A stretch of 64,000 nucleotides of DNA, from assembly GCA_017163975.1 (NCBI GenBank), contig JAFFSR010000343.1, positions 5,216,001 through 5,280,000 on the forward strand. The letters run 5' to 3'. Numbering within the stretch: the first letter of the stretch is position 1; the number at the start of each line of letters is the position of its first letter. The translations under genes and the position numbers were made by a program. This stretch comes from Anastatus disparis (Eukaryota > Arthropoda > Insecta > Hymenoptera > Eupelmidae). The notes beneath the pieces are model-generated. The model was not told the origin of the DNA. It worked only from the letters and a program-made list of their open reading frames with translations, and searched no databases. This document shows positions 44,552 through 55,492 of this stretch, in pieces.

Positions 44552-44900
44552 TGGGACATTTCATGTCAACTTGCACGTACTCGCAAGCACAGGTTTTTCT
44601 ATATATATATATAACATTTTATGACAACTTGTACACACCTATCTAAGTACCCTTAGGTTTATATATATGAGACGTTTCATGTCAATTCGCATGCATGCAC
44701 ACACGCGTTCATGTACGTGGGACTTTTCATGTCGACTTACAAGCATGATATAAACATATATATATATACATAAGGGACATTTCATGTAGAATCGCACGAA
44801 CACACACAGGTTTATTCAAGTTTATATGGAACATTTAATTTCAACTCATACGCACACGCACACGCTCACACATACAAACACATATTTAACTTTATATATA
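43019..44900. repeat. left arm minisatellite with (TA)n tracts
   Basis: Repeats of ~70-90 bases: TATATGGGACATTTCATGTC, AATTCGCATGCATGCACACA, then CGTTTATATACATGGGA, broken by long (TA)n tracts (43019-43082, 43210-43270, 43513-43571, 43845-43904). The long open frames here (IYIYIYI and CTHTHTG peptides) come from the repeats. The block 43083-43570 contains a large palindrome. Confidence 0.9.
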
Positions 44901-45300
44901 TATATATATACATTACCTTATCGATGTAGACAATATTTAAAAAATAGTTATTTATTATGCTGTGGTACCCACGATCGCCGTCTTTGGATACCTAGGTGTT
45001 AATGACAATTTAAACATCATCTACAGCTAAAACTTTTGAAATTCAACTTATAGTTTAATAACTACTTTGAAGTTGTTTCAAATGTTATCTAGCCAAACAT
45101 GGATGTTCCGAGTAAGATAAACATTGTCTACAAGAATATCTTTTGAAATTTAGCCATTAATTATTAATAACATGTACGTTTCCCGAGATGTCATCTCATC
45201 AGGTGATCCTGGCTACCTGGAAATCGTCTATATGAATGAATTTTGAAATTTTCCATACCGATTATGAAGTTTACAGATATTTGCAGGGACTACGTCAAAT
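44901..45300. repeat. degenerate ~120-bp repeats inside the giant element
   Basis: Three weak copies share a GTCTAC/AATATCTTTTGAAATTTAG-like core (near 45019, 45128, 45225). Degenerate enough that unit limits are uncertain. 45301-45780 has nothing recognised. Confidence 0.35.
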
Positions 45301-45910
45301 GAAACTTGGAGATTCTTTTAGATTTCGATTCTAAGGTTGTTTGATTAGGTCGGAGAATACTCGGAAATAAAATGATTTTAAAAGAACAATTGTTTAAGAT
45401 TCATGCAAGTTCCATGAAATATGTTGATTTACTCGTAGTCGATACCCATATATAAAGATCATTCATACAAATCATCTCGCATATAAATTTGCGGTAGTAT
45501 CCCTACTAATTTATGAATTTTTCGTTCGAATAATGCCAGCGAAATTTAACTTCGAGAAAGCATATTACTATTGTAATTAGTGAATAATTTTAACATTTTT
45601 TCATCAAACATCATTCCGATATACAGGTAATAAGCGCTATTATTTAAAAAATTTAAAAAAAGTTAATTTATTTATTTTATACTTTTTAGTCTATTTATTC
45701 AATTATTGTATTTTATTTTTAAAGCATGTTTTTAAAATTTTGTATTTTCTATTTTTAAGTTAAAATTGTTTTTATTATCATTTAGAGTTACATTGCAACC
45801 AGACTTTTCGAAGATTACACTCAGGTACATCCGTTATCGGCGACTTGGTACTCCAGTTCGACCTCTTCATCCTAAATCATTATTATGCCTTATAGATTCA
45901 CTTTCAAACC

Positions 45911-46141
45911 TTGAATTAGGTTTTAGCAGCCCCGAAATCTCCCGGGGAACCCACCTCGACCCAGAGAAAGCCTCCCCACTTCTACTTCCTCGGAGACGAC
46001 GTCCATGCGTATTCTGGACAACGTGCATCACTTTGTGGCAATTGTTTGATCTCAAATTCGGTTTTAGCAACCTTGAAAACCCCCGAGAAACTCGCCTTGA
46101 CCCAAAGAAAGTCTCCCCATTTATACTTCCTCGGAGATGAC
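45911..46141. repeat. two GC-richer direct repeats of ~93 bases
   Basis: Copies at ~45911-46003 and ~46049-46141 share GGTTTTAGCA(G/A)CC, CGA(C/T)CCA(G/A)AGAAAG and CTTCCTCGGAGA. Open frames exist on both strands across the pair, but neither resembles a known protein. Downstream, 46285-46325 has ACAGACAGACAAACATGCAA, a phrase common in insect DNA transposon tails. Confidence 0.6.
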
Positions 46142-46687
46142 TTTTCACACCCATTATCATCGACCTGGATGTCCAGGTACCAAAATGACAACTGATTATT
46201 GTATTGTCATCCAAGACCAAAGTCTATGCCAATTGTCAGAATTTATATCTGTCAAAAAGTGCCTGAAATCGAGCGCGCAAGATTTGATTACAGACAGACA
46301 AACATGCAAACAGACATGAAGGCGAATATAAGAAAAGCGTATATAAAAAAATAATATTTACCTACGTAAAGTCTGCTTTGAGACTAATTATCTTTCGTTT
46401 TTTATGACAAAAACAAGTAAATTGAATTTGAGAAAATTTCTATAATTTACTTAAATTTATGAAAAAGTCAATATAAATCGTCATTTTTGCAGAATTATGA
46501 AGATTATGATTATTTTCGCGGAAATTATAAAGTTATGGAAATTATTTATGGAAACGTTTTCAATTGGAAAATTTGTGATTATTGCAGTTGAATTTTGTTA
46601 CATCATCATCAGTTATATCCTCGTTAAAATGACCCTAAAATTTCTAAAAGAATCGGAACAAATATTTTTCCGGTCTTTAAAGAATGT

Positions 46688-47079
46688 TTAAGAGCAGGCC
46701 GGATTCGCTGTCCTTGTCTAATTGGCATTTTTGTTATTTACTCAAGTATTAATCGGTGTATCTGCAAATTGAAGGTTAAGCGCAATAGATATTATTATTA
46801 CAAATATTTATGCACAAGAAAAAAAAAATCTATCGCTTTGTTTTTGAGAAAAGTAAGGAACGCGAAAATATTATAAACATAATCATTTACTTCGGCGTTC
46901 CTTACTTTTCTCAAAAACAAATCGGTAGATTTTTTTTTCTTGTGCATAGATATTCATTATAATAATATCTATTGCGATCAACCTTTATTTTGAAGATACA
47001 CCGATTAATGCTGGAGTAAATAACAAACAACTCAATTGTTACTCGGTCGGTATCAGGTTCTACTTCGGCCTGCTGTTAA
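46688..47079. repeat. TTAA palindromic MITE, family A copy 5
   Basis: TTAA at 46688-46691 and 47076-47079. Left end GAGCAGGCCGGATTCG, right end TTCGGCCTGCTG. Same orientation as copies 1 and 4, and inserted in the interior of the giant element. Confidence 0.85.
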
Positions 47080-48369
47080 GAACTATTATGAAATGAAAAT
47101 TGATAAATGTTTCAAGTTTTCCGAATCGTTCCGACATTGAAATTTCAATTATAAGCCGTTACTCATAAAATTTGGAAAAGTCTATTGTATGCAACTATTT
47201 TTCCAGTGATTCAGTTGTAATTTATAAAATTGTGAATTTGGGTGATTCATTATGTTTCTTTCCGTAATATTTATCTGATGTTGGAGCTACAGCAATCAAG
47301 TTTTGCTTTTTTTATTTCATTAATATCATTTTAAATTCGTAAATTAATAGTATATTGTGTAACGAGTAAGGTTTAGTTGACTATTACGCACGAGGGCAAG
47401 TTGGCGCACGAGCGTAGCGAATAGCGCCATTGCCCGGGACTCTCTCTCTCTCTCATATCTGCCGTACGACTGACTCGCAATAGTATATTTCAATACTTTT
47501 TGGTACTATTATTTGTAATTAAATTACATACTTTTAGTTCACCAATTTCACGTTTATACGGAATAATTACGATTTCGTTAATGTAAAAATAATACAAGAA
47601 TAGATGATACGAATTACTTTGTCAGAGGTTAAAGCGAGATAGAGTATAAAATTCATCATATGGTCGATGAGATACAGTATGAGGGCGCTGCGCTTGTATA
47701 AACCTTTGCGATTTTACATTAATTAACGCTTTTGCGTGACATTATTTTACAGAATGTAACGTATTTACGTGATTTAATACAAAATAATATTATACATAGC
47801 TGTGAAACACACGCCCTCAAAAAACAACACACGCAGCGCGCGCTATTAGCTACTTACTACCCCGAAAACGCATGCGCTATAGGCCGCTTACTCAGCACGG
47901 ATGAGAAAAACAAATATAATGACTTGTCCGCACTAAAGCTATGTTAATACAATAATTTTTGTTAAAATAAAAAATCATTTAAACTTGTAAATTTTTTATG
48001 AACTTGGATTGAAAATTATATCAAGCTCGACAAACCTAATCTTAAAATACGTTACATTGAAAGTTTGTATTATTACTTTTTATGTAGTATTTTCGTGGGT
48101 TTCTTGAGTTGTCCGCACTCGAGTTGAATCTTACAAATTTTTTCTTTGTCGCAAAAAAATGTTATTAAACGCATTGTTTATTCATAACTTGGGATTGGAA
48201 ATATTATTAGAAGACTGGAAGCTTCGTCATGCTCTTAAAAATAAAAATAATGTTATCTAATTTTCAAAATAATATTAATCTGAATAATATATCCTCATCA
48301 GAAAAGTTATTGTAATTTATATATTTTTAGAACCTTTCCAATTTCATGTGTACCACTATGGTATTATAT
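47080..48369. other. unassigned interior sequence
   Basis: Contains a GC-richer patch near 47390-47460 with a (CT)n tract. A short frame at 47732-47947 is not recognisable and has no codon signature that I would trust. Confidence 0.4.
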
Positions 48370-48744
48370 GGGGATATCCATCCAACTTTAAATTCTCTAG
48401 TAACAGGTCATTATTTAAACTAGGTTATAATCTTTTGTGCTATCCTGTAACTCTATTTCTGATATATTTTGTAAATGTGCCACAAACGGCGCAGCAGATA
48501 ATTCTATAAAAAGTAAATTTACACATAAGATAAATTACGGTAATTTTTATGTGTAAAAATGAATGTTTCATAGAAATATCTACTGCGCCGTTTGTTAAAC
48601 ATTTACTAAATACATCAGAAATAGAGTTACAGGATAGCACAAAAGATTTGAACCTAGTTTAAACAATGTGCATCATGCGGTAACCCAGTAACAGCTGTAA
48701 TATGACCTGTTACTAGACAATTAAAAGTTTTGTGGATATCCCCA
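48370..48744. repeat. palindromic MITE, family B copy 2
   Basis: Ends GGGGATATCC and GGATATCCCC. Arms carry TTTAAACTAGGTT, CTGTAACTCTATTTCTGAT and AACGGCGCAG blocks and their complements. Clearly the same family as 42589-43003 but diverged, with ATAT-type flanks. Confidence 0.8.
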
Positions 48745-49086
48745 TATATCAAAAAATATGATTATGACTTCTTCAGATTCTTTATGAATTTCTAATATAT
48801 TGAATAGTGATTTTTGAAGGGCATATCATAGTATTAATTAAATTAACTTATTAATCAACTGAAAAATTGCCTAGTATTAATAAATTAGTGCGATTTATTG
48901 TATTTATTCACAAAAAAAATTTATAGCTTAGTCGTGTAAAATGGCTTTATTTCCACTATCAAACAATTCCATGGTATGCTTAACTATTTCAAGAGTTAAA
49001 AAAATTTAATAATATGTATATTTTTTTATAACTTCAAGATCGTTACTGAGAATCATAAATAATTTTAACGGTATTTTATTAATAGC
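48745..49086. other. AT-rich spacer
   Basis: Nothing recognised. Confidence 0.5.
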
Positions 49087-49175
49087 AGGTCGTATATCTC
49101 TATCCTTTTATAATAAAAAAATTCAATTTTCTGCAAAACCTTATGATTGTAGCAAAAAATAAGAAGAAAGCCCCA

Positions 49176-49941
49176 TGTTTGCATTTCCGTAAAATTAAAC
49201 AAAGAGCGATGTGTGGAGTCAGGAGAGAAAAAAAAGGGAATTATTTTACACAAATTATCTTATATAACTTTCATTTATTAACGGTAAACTAGTACAAGAA
49301 AATTAATAAACAATTGAAATTAAATTAAGTTAATGTTTGTAACGCTTATTAAATTACAGCATCTCGCCGTAACCTGAACCAGACAATACACAATTAATAA
49401 TCAATTTATATTGGGATCACTCACCCGTTAACGAAAACACGCCTATTGTTGTTGTTGTTGGAAGGAGTCGAGGTTCAAGCGCGCAATCAGGGCTCGGTAC
49501 AGCCGAGAACGGAATAGGTTCCTCCCCCAATGTAGCAACCTCTGGGTTAAATTTAACCGCTGCCTCGACGCCTCGTCAGGACTCTAAAATACCAGGACCT
49601 ATGGCCGGTCTGGGTGAATCGCTGACACGGGCAGCAGGTGCCACGTCCACTCAATCAATCTACACTTCAACACGCACTATCAAACAATCCTCGCACGTAC
49701 CCCAAGCTCACCGAGCAACTACTCCTCTCCGCGGATACCATTTAACTGAACTCAGCGTCACTACAACACCCATATATATGAACCCGAATAGTCCCCCCTC
49801 CTCCCAAAGGCGCAAACCCAACATCACACGCGACCACAAAAATGGCGCGCACGCCGGAATGCTACCATCATTTTACGCGCGAAAACTTCGAAGCGAGATG
49901 CGCATGCGCTAACCATGTCTACACTCGTTTATGCGCGAACA
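49176..49941 (-). repeat. BEL 3' LTR
   Basis: Begins TGTTTGCATTTCCG and ends GCGCGAACA on the plus strand (TG...CA). The polyprotein stop codon lies 13 bases inside it. Differences from the other LTR include positions near 49359 (cgctt/ctctt), 49480, 49533, 49630 and 49744. Confidence 0.95.
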
Positions 49942-52900
49942 ATCCGCCCGCCTTCGTCCACTGGACGAACTTCTGAATTAACCAGATATTCACTCGAATT
50001 AAGGGAGTGTGCCTTAACCGTGTCCTCATCCAAAAGGAGCGGACAGAGCTTGACGACATGGCGTCGCAAGCTGGTTGTGGCCGTTTTTACCGTAACTGTT
50101 CTCACTAATCCATCAGGTCCAGGGTGAACTGCCGTTACGCGTGCAAGCGGCCACTTAGAAGGGGGGTAGCGCTCATCCTTTACCAATACTATTTTACCAA
50201 TAGCGAAGTTCTCAGTGGGGGAACGCCATTTTTCACGTTCCTGGAGATGCTGTAAATACTCAGCAGACCAACGTTTCCAGAAACGATTGCGTATAGTCTG
50301 CAATAGATGAAATCGATCAAGTCGATTATCAGGAATTTCTGGGGGCTCAGTATCGGGAATCACAGAAGATGCTTCTCCAATTAAAAAATGAGCTGGTGTC
50401 AAGACGTTTAGGTCCTCAACATCAGCACTTAAGGGACACATTGGCCGAGAATTCAGACATGCCTCAATTTCAGTTAAAACTGTGGTCAGTTCCTCGAAGG
50501 TAAAGGCCTGATCACCGATAGATCGTCTCAGATGATGTTTGACTGACCTTACACCGGCCTCCCACAAACCACCATAATGGGGTGCATTCGGTGGAATGAA
50601 AGTCCAATCTGTGCCATCATTTGCTAATGAAGCAGCACAAGTTCCGTAAAATTCTGAGGCCGCCTTGAACATAGATCTAAGTTCTTCGTCAGCTCCACGA
50701 AACGTGGTAGCATTATCGCTATATAGCCTGTGACAATGGCCACGCCTCGCTACAAAGCGGCGATAGGCATCAATGAAAGTTTTGGTAGTGAGGTCACTGG
50801 CCGCTTCAAGATGTAGGGCACGTGTTTTGAAGCAGACAAATAATACTATATAACCCTTATAGGACTTATAGCCACGACCCTTTGTAGTACGAACCCGAAT
50901 AGGTCCTGCATAGTCAAGTCCTGAGACGGAGAACGCCCTTCCAGGAGTTACCCGAGTCTCAGGTAGATCCTCCATCATTTGATGAGCTAAACGAGGTTTG
51001 ACTCTTTGACATCTAACGCAATTGCGGATTTCTGTTTTAACCAAGCGGTTCCGACCTAATACCCACGCTGTATTGATCAAGGTACTTGTTGTCAACGTAG
51101 GTCCACCATGTAAGCATAACAGATGAGCTTCGCGCACAAACAAGCGACTTACTGACGATCTATGAGGAAGAATTGGAGGGTGCTTGCGAGCCCAGCTAAG
51201 ATTAGACTGCGAAAGGCGTCCTCCTACGCGCAAAATATTATCAATTTTGTCAATGAATGGTTTTAACTTCTTAATAGGGTTACCCTTCGCTAGGGGCTTA
51301 CCCTCTTGCAATAACGCTATTTCCGAAGCAAATGAATGAGCCTGAGCCAACCGAATGATAGCCGTTCGAGCCTTGTTCAATTCAAAGGCCGTTAGAAATT
51401 CAGGTAGCGTTTCCATACCGGTTTGGCGTCTTCTTAGTCTAAGTAAAGGTCGAAGACAGAAAGCAATCACTCGTATAAGTTTGGTCAAGCTGGAAAATTT
51501 AGTCAATATTTCTGGTTCTTGTGGAGGTGTTGACTCTTGCGACTCCTCGGTTACCGTCTGCAGGCAAAGCTTCTCTTGAGTTTCTTTGGTGGAAGGCCAA
51601 TACTTGGTGTTTTTTGATAACCATTCGGGTCCGTACCACCATAAGTCGGAATCTTTCAATTCAGTCGGAGTCACTCCCCGAGTAGCCAAATCCGCAGGAT
51701 TATCACGAGTGGGTACGTGTCTCCATGTGGCATTGGGTAATTCAGATTGTATCTGAGAAACACGGTTAGCAACGAACGTCTTCCACGTACACGGATGTTT
51801 ACGTAGCCACATTAATACAACTTGACTATCCGACCAGGCTACTACAGGAAGGTTTTGCAAGAATTCTAATTTTGTCACATAACGAATTAATTTGACAAGA
51901 AGAACCGCTCCACATAGTTCGAGTTTAGGAATGCTTCGTGTTTTCACTGGAGCGATCTTCGATCGAGCTGCCAATAAGCTAGTATGAAAACGACCATCAT
52001 CACCCATAGTGCGAAGGTATATTACCGCCGCGTAAGCTCGAGAAGATGCATCAGCAAATCCTTGGATCTGGGAAGTTGCAGTAAGTGGGAATCCCAGCCA
52101 TCTAGGAATAGTCAGAGAAGAAAGAGAAGAAAATGAGATACAGTATTTATGCCAACGAGCTTTTATATCGGCTGGAAGAAGATCATCCCATCCACATTTC
52201 AAGAGCCAAAGATCTTGAATTAACATTTTGGCTTCTAAAGTAATAGGTGCAAGCCAACCGAGAGGATCAAAAAGACGAGCAACGTTTGACAAAATACCTC
52301 GTTTCGTTAGTGTACCAGAAGAAGTTTCGAAGAACGAAGTGGTGAATCTAAATTCATCTTGTATAGGACTCCACCGTAGACCAAGGGTTTTGACGGAACA
52401 GTCTGAATCTATTGATTTCGAACCATCAGAAGCACATTGACTCGAAAGTGGAGGGACTAATTCAGGATGATTCGCAGCCCATTTTTCCAACTCAAAACCG
52501 GCAGCTCTTAATAATTCCGTGAGCTCCTGACGAGTTCGCATAGCAAGGGACAAATCATCGGCGCCTGCGAAAATATCATCCACATATGTGTTCCCTTCCA
52601 GACAAGAAGCACCCAGAGGAAAGCGGGAACCTTCATCTTTGATCAATTGAACGATTGATCGTAATGCCAGATACGGTGCACAAGCAGTGCCATACGTAAC
52701 GGTCGTCAGACGGTAGTGCACAATTGGCTCTTCGGGGGAAGGAGACCATAAAATCCGTTGCAAATCCTGGTCGCAGGGTGCAACGTATATCTGCCGGAAC
52801 ATCTTAACGATGTCCGTAGTGAAGGCGTAACGATATTTTCGCCAATTCAATAAAACTAGCGGTAACTCCTGCTGAAGCGCAGGCCCAGCAAGAAGAAAGT

Positions 52901-55298
52901 CATTTAGACACTGACCCTCTCGAGTCAATCGAGAGGCATCAAATACTACTCGAATTTTCCTATCCAATGGAGAATTTTGCATGATTGAATGATGAGGCAG
53001 GTACCAAGCTCTTGAATTTTCAAGTTCGACCGTAGGAATTCTTTTCATATGTCCGAGTTTTATATAAATTGACATAAAGTCTCTATAAGCCAAAGCGAGT
53101 TGAGGATTTAGTTGGAAGCGACGATGCATATGCCTAAGCGACTTTAATGCCATATATTGCGTTTCCACTGTAACATTCGGTGGATTGGACTTCAAAGGAA
53201 GACGTACCATATATCTTCCATCCACAGCTCGAGAGTAAGTTTCCACGAATATTTCTGGGGCCTCTTCTGGGGCCAGACTAGATGGACGCTGTGCTAAGTC
53301 TTCAAGACGCCAAAAACGCTCTAACGTTTCATCTAACGTATTAGACTTCACGCAGTGCAACGTCTGAATTTCTTCCCGGGGGGGATCGTCCGCCCGCCGT
53401 GACTTGTTATTTAGAATTGGACCCGAAATAATCCAGCCAAGGATTGTGTTTTGCGCAATAAGAGTAGTACAGGGGAAGCTGCGCAGTCCTGAACGTAGCA
53501 GTTGACCGTAAATATCGGCTCCCAACAATACGTCGATCGAATCGGGTATATGGAACTGAGGATCGGCCAGAGCGATTTCATTAATTCTTCCGAATTCGAG
53601 TTCCAAAACGTGATGAGTTGGTAACCGAGAAGGCAATTTCGGTACTATTAAAGCGTCAACGTCCAGATTGAAAGTTGGATCTATGATGGACTGTATTGTA
53701 AAGTGGGTAGCAAAACGAGCGATACATATAGCGTCGTTGCTAAGACCATTCAATGATATGTGGACCCTTTTACGTGGTAAATTCAAAAGTGTGGCTATCG
53801 ATTCAGAAACACATGACGTTTCAGAACCTTGATCAAGTAAGGCTCTTACGCGTGTTTGATGACCATTCGGCCCTATGATAGTAAGTAGGGCAGTTGCCAG
53901 AATAACAGAACGTTTCGAAGCTACAACTCTAGCTGTATTAACGCTAGCATTTGACTGATTGATATTTGATTCACTACCACTTCTTAAAGTTCGCTGAGGA
54001 GAACGGGTTCGTTCTGGTGTATCAAAATGCAGTAGAGAGTGGTGCTTCTCTTTGCATGTGACACATCGACCCAAGGATGAACATTCGTTAAATTTGTGAG
54101 CACCAAAACAATTAAAACAAAGGCGTAAACGCCGTACATCGGCACGGCGATCATAAATCGACTTGGCCTTGAATTTAAAACACTTATGTAGAGGATGTAT
54201 GCCCGCGCAGAGCACACATTTCGGCGGAGTTCTTTTAAGAGCTCGCGCCGAGTTAACGTGATGAACCTTTCGCGATACTTGAGTAAATTTTGCTGGTGGA
54301 GAAGATATAAATCCACCTGAACTACTCGCTGAGGCAGCAGTGAGCATCTGCGCTCGAGCTTCTAAAAACTCAGCAAAGGCTTGGAATTTAGGAATGTGAT
54401 GCAGGATATCATATGTTTCTGCATTCACGATAGCTGTCCTCGTTAGTAGATTAGATTCTGTCTCCCACGCCTTTCTCGATTCCGTATTTAACCGTTCAGC
54501 TAATAGGAAAACAAACCACGCGTCCCACTGCTCGACCGGTAAATCTAAATTTTTTAACGCACGCACTATGCGCTGTGCTTCATCCGCAAAGGAACGCAAG
54601 TTTACTGCCGATTTACGCTTCAAAAAGGGAATGTTAAGAAGTGACTTCAAATGCTTTACAACTATCAACCAAGGTTTATAAAACCGAGTTTTTAAGGCTT
54701 CCCAGGTGGGAGCATAATTTGCGTTGGTTATGGTAACATCTCTTACTAAATCAGCCGCGGGACCAGTCAAACATTGCTTCAAATATTGCAATTTGACCGA
54801 GTTAGCTAAGTTTCGATTATGCACGAGAGTAGTAAAGAGGACGTAAAAGTTCTCCCATTCTTCGTACTCACCGGCGAAGGTAGGAAGGTTAACTTTAGGG
54901 AGTTTTGCTAGAGTTAATTCACGTTCAGATGAAGCAACTACAGGGGCTCCAATACGTAATGTTGAATCATCATTATCTGGAAATTGCATCAACAAATCTA
55001 GCAAAAGCTCTTGCACTTCTTCGTGCAATTCATGTAACCGAGAAAAATCGATATTTAAATATGATTCGAACTCCTCTTCATCCTGACTAATAATATCTAA
55101 ATGCACTGTACGAATTTCCGTCCAAAGATGACTCAACATATCTAACCGCGTCTGAACTAATGTATAACTAAAGGAATCATGCGGTTTTTCTTCTAATCGT
55201 TTTTTCATGGCTTCAAGTTCTATAATTCGTGCCTTTTGCGCGGTGATTAATCCGTTTACTGAGCGCGGAGCCATTTTAAAACAATCAAGAGATGACAC
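49929..55298 (-). CDS. BEL/Pao Gag-Pol polyprotein, 1,789 aa
   Basis: Single ORF from MSSLDCFKMAPRSVNGLITA. Order of domains: N-terminal helices; Gag capsid-like DUF1759 (LPKVNLPTFAGEYEEWENF, ~140-290); Cys/His knuckles (CVLC...C, CFNCFGAHKFNEC, CVTC) ~355-415; aspartic protease with LLDQGSETSCVS (~488); reverse transcriptase with VFDASRL (~784) and YVDD (~904); RNase H (QGFADASSRA, AWSDSQVVLMWL); integrase zinc finger (H...H, CVRCQ); integrase core with Asp in GLDYAG (~1460), Asp in SDNATTF (~1526) and Glu in GGLWEAGVRS (~1579); C-terminal DUF5641-like region. It makes the particle protein and all enzymes for reverse transcription and integration. No stop or shift is present. The last codons overlap the LTR. 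Confidence 0.95.
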   Translation of the reverse strand: MSSLDCFKMAPRSVNGLITAQKARIIELEAMKKRLEEKPHDSFSYTLVQTRLDMLSHLWTEIRTVHLDIISQDEEEFESYLNIDFSRLHELHEEVQELLLDLLMQFPDNDDSTLRIGAPVVASSERELTLAKLPKVNLPTFAGEYEEWENFYVLFTTLVHNRNLANSVKLQYLKQCLTGPAADLVRDVTITNANYAPTWEALKTRFYKPWLIVVKHLKSLLNIPFLKRKSAVNLRSFADEAQRIVRALKNLDLPVEQWDAWFVFLLAERLNTESRKAWETESNLLTRTAIVNAETYDILHHIPKFQAFAEFLEARAQMLTAASASSSGGFISSPPAKFTQVSRKVHHVNSARALKRTPPKCVLCAGIHPLHKCFKFKAKSIYDRRADVRRLRLCFNCFGAHKFNECSSLGRCVTCKEKHHSLLHFDTPERTRSPQRTLRSGSESNINQSNASVNTARVVASKRSVILATALLTIIGPNGHQTRVRALLDQGSETSCVSESIATLLNLPRKRVHISLNGLSNDAICIARFATHFTIQSIIDPTFNLDVDALIVPKLPSRLPTHHVLELEFGRINEIALADPQFHIPDSIDVLLGADIYGQLLRSGLRSFPCTTLIAQNTILGWIISGPILNNKSRRADDPPREEIQTLHCVKSNTLDETLERFWRLEDLAQRPSSLAPEEAPEIFVETYSRAVDGRYMVRLPLKSNPPNVTVETQYMALKSLRHMHRRFQLNPQLALAYRDFMSIYIKLGHMKRIPTVELENSRAWYLPHHSIMQNSPLDRKIRVVFDASRLTREGQCLNDFLLAGPALQQELPLVLLNWRKYRYAFTTDIVKMFRQIYVAPCDQDLQRILWSPSPEEPIVHYRLTTVTYGTACAPYLALRSIVQLIKDEGSRFPLGASCLEGNTYVDDIFAGADDLSLAMRTRQELTELLRAAGFELEKWAANHPELVPPLSSQCASDGSKSIDSDCSVKTLGLRWSPIQDEFRFTTSFFETSSGTLTKRGILSNVARLFDPLGWLAPITLEAKMLIQDLWLLKCGWDDLLPADIKARWHKYCISFSSLSSLTIPRWLGFPLTATSQIQGFADASSRAYAAVIYLRTMGDDGRFHTSLLAARSKIAPVKTRSIPKLELCGAVLLVKLIRYVTKLEFLQNLPVVAWSDSQVVLMWLRKHPCTWKTFVANRVSQIQSELPNATWRHVPTRDNPADLATRGVTPTELKDSDLWWYGPEWLSKNTKYWPSTKETQEKLCLQTVTEESQESTPPQEPEILTKFSSLTKLIRVIAFCLRPLLRLRRRQTGMETLPEFLTAFELNKARTAIIRLAQAHSFASEIALLQEGKPLAKGNPIKKLKPFIDKIDNILRVGGRLSQSNLSWARKHPPILPHRSSVSRLFVREAHLLCLHGGPTLTTSTLINTAWVLGRNRLVKTEIRNCVRCQRVKPRLAHQMMEDLPETRVTPGRAFSVSGLDYAGPIRVRTTKGRGYKSYKGYIVLFVCFKTRALHLEAASDLTTKTFIDAYRRFVARRGHCHRLYSDNATTFRGADEELRSMFKAASEFYGTCAASLANDGTDWTFIPPNAPHYGGLWEAGVRSVKHHLRRSIGDQAFTFEELTTVLTEIEACLNSRPMCPLSADVEDLNVLTPAHFLIGEASSVIPDTEPPEIPDNRLDRFHLLQTIRNRFWKRWSAEYLQHLQEREKWRSPTENFAIGKIVLVKDERYPPSKWPLARVTAVHPGPDGLVRTVTVKTATTSLRRHVVKLCPLLLDEDTVKAHSLNSSEYLVNSEVRPVDEGGRIVRA

Positions 55299-55470
55299 AA
55301 TTCATAAACAACGAAAAGAAAAGAAAAACACTCAAATTAACACAGCACCGCACAGCGCACCCGCAAGAGACGCCACTCTGCAGTGAGTACCAAGTTCAAG
55401 TTCCGGCGAGAATTTCTGAACGCTAATCAATAACGTATTACCCTTACCGTCTCATTCCAACTCCACAACA

Positions 55471-55492
55471 CCATTCCTCACCCGGGGCACCA
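55471..55492 (-). promoter_or_regulatory. BEL primer-binding site
   Basis: Directly after the 5' LTR (minus strand) reads TGGTGCCCCGGGTGAGGAAT, beginning with the TGG that pairs with a tRNA CCA end. The priming tRNA was not identified. Confidence 0.7.

Noticed and set aside
43003..44646. Long open frames on both strands (up to 339 codons)
   Set aside because: They encode (IY)n and HTHTG-like peptides from (TA)n and minisatellite units; many frames are open at once.
49601..49912. 103-codon open frame in the LTR, repeated at 55918-56229
   Set aside because: It lies within the LTR, opposite to element transcription, with no recognisable domain; its repetition only reflects LTR identity.
51355..55090. 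Plus-strand open frames inside the BEL polyprotein
   Set aside because: Shadows of the minus-strand coding frame.
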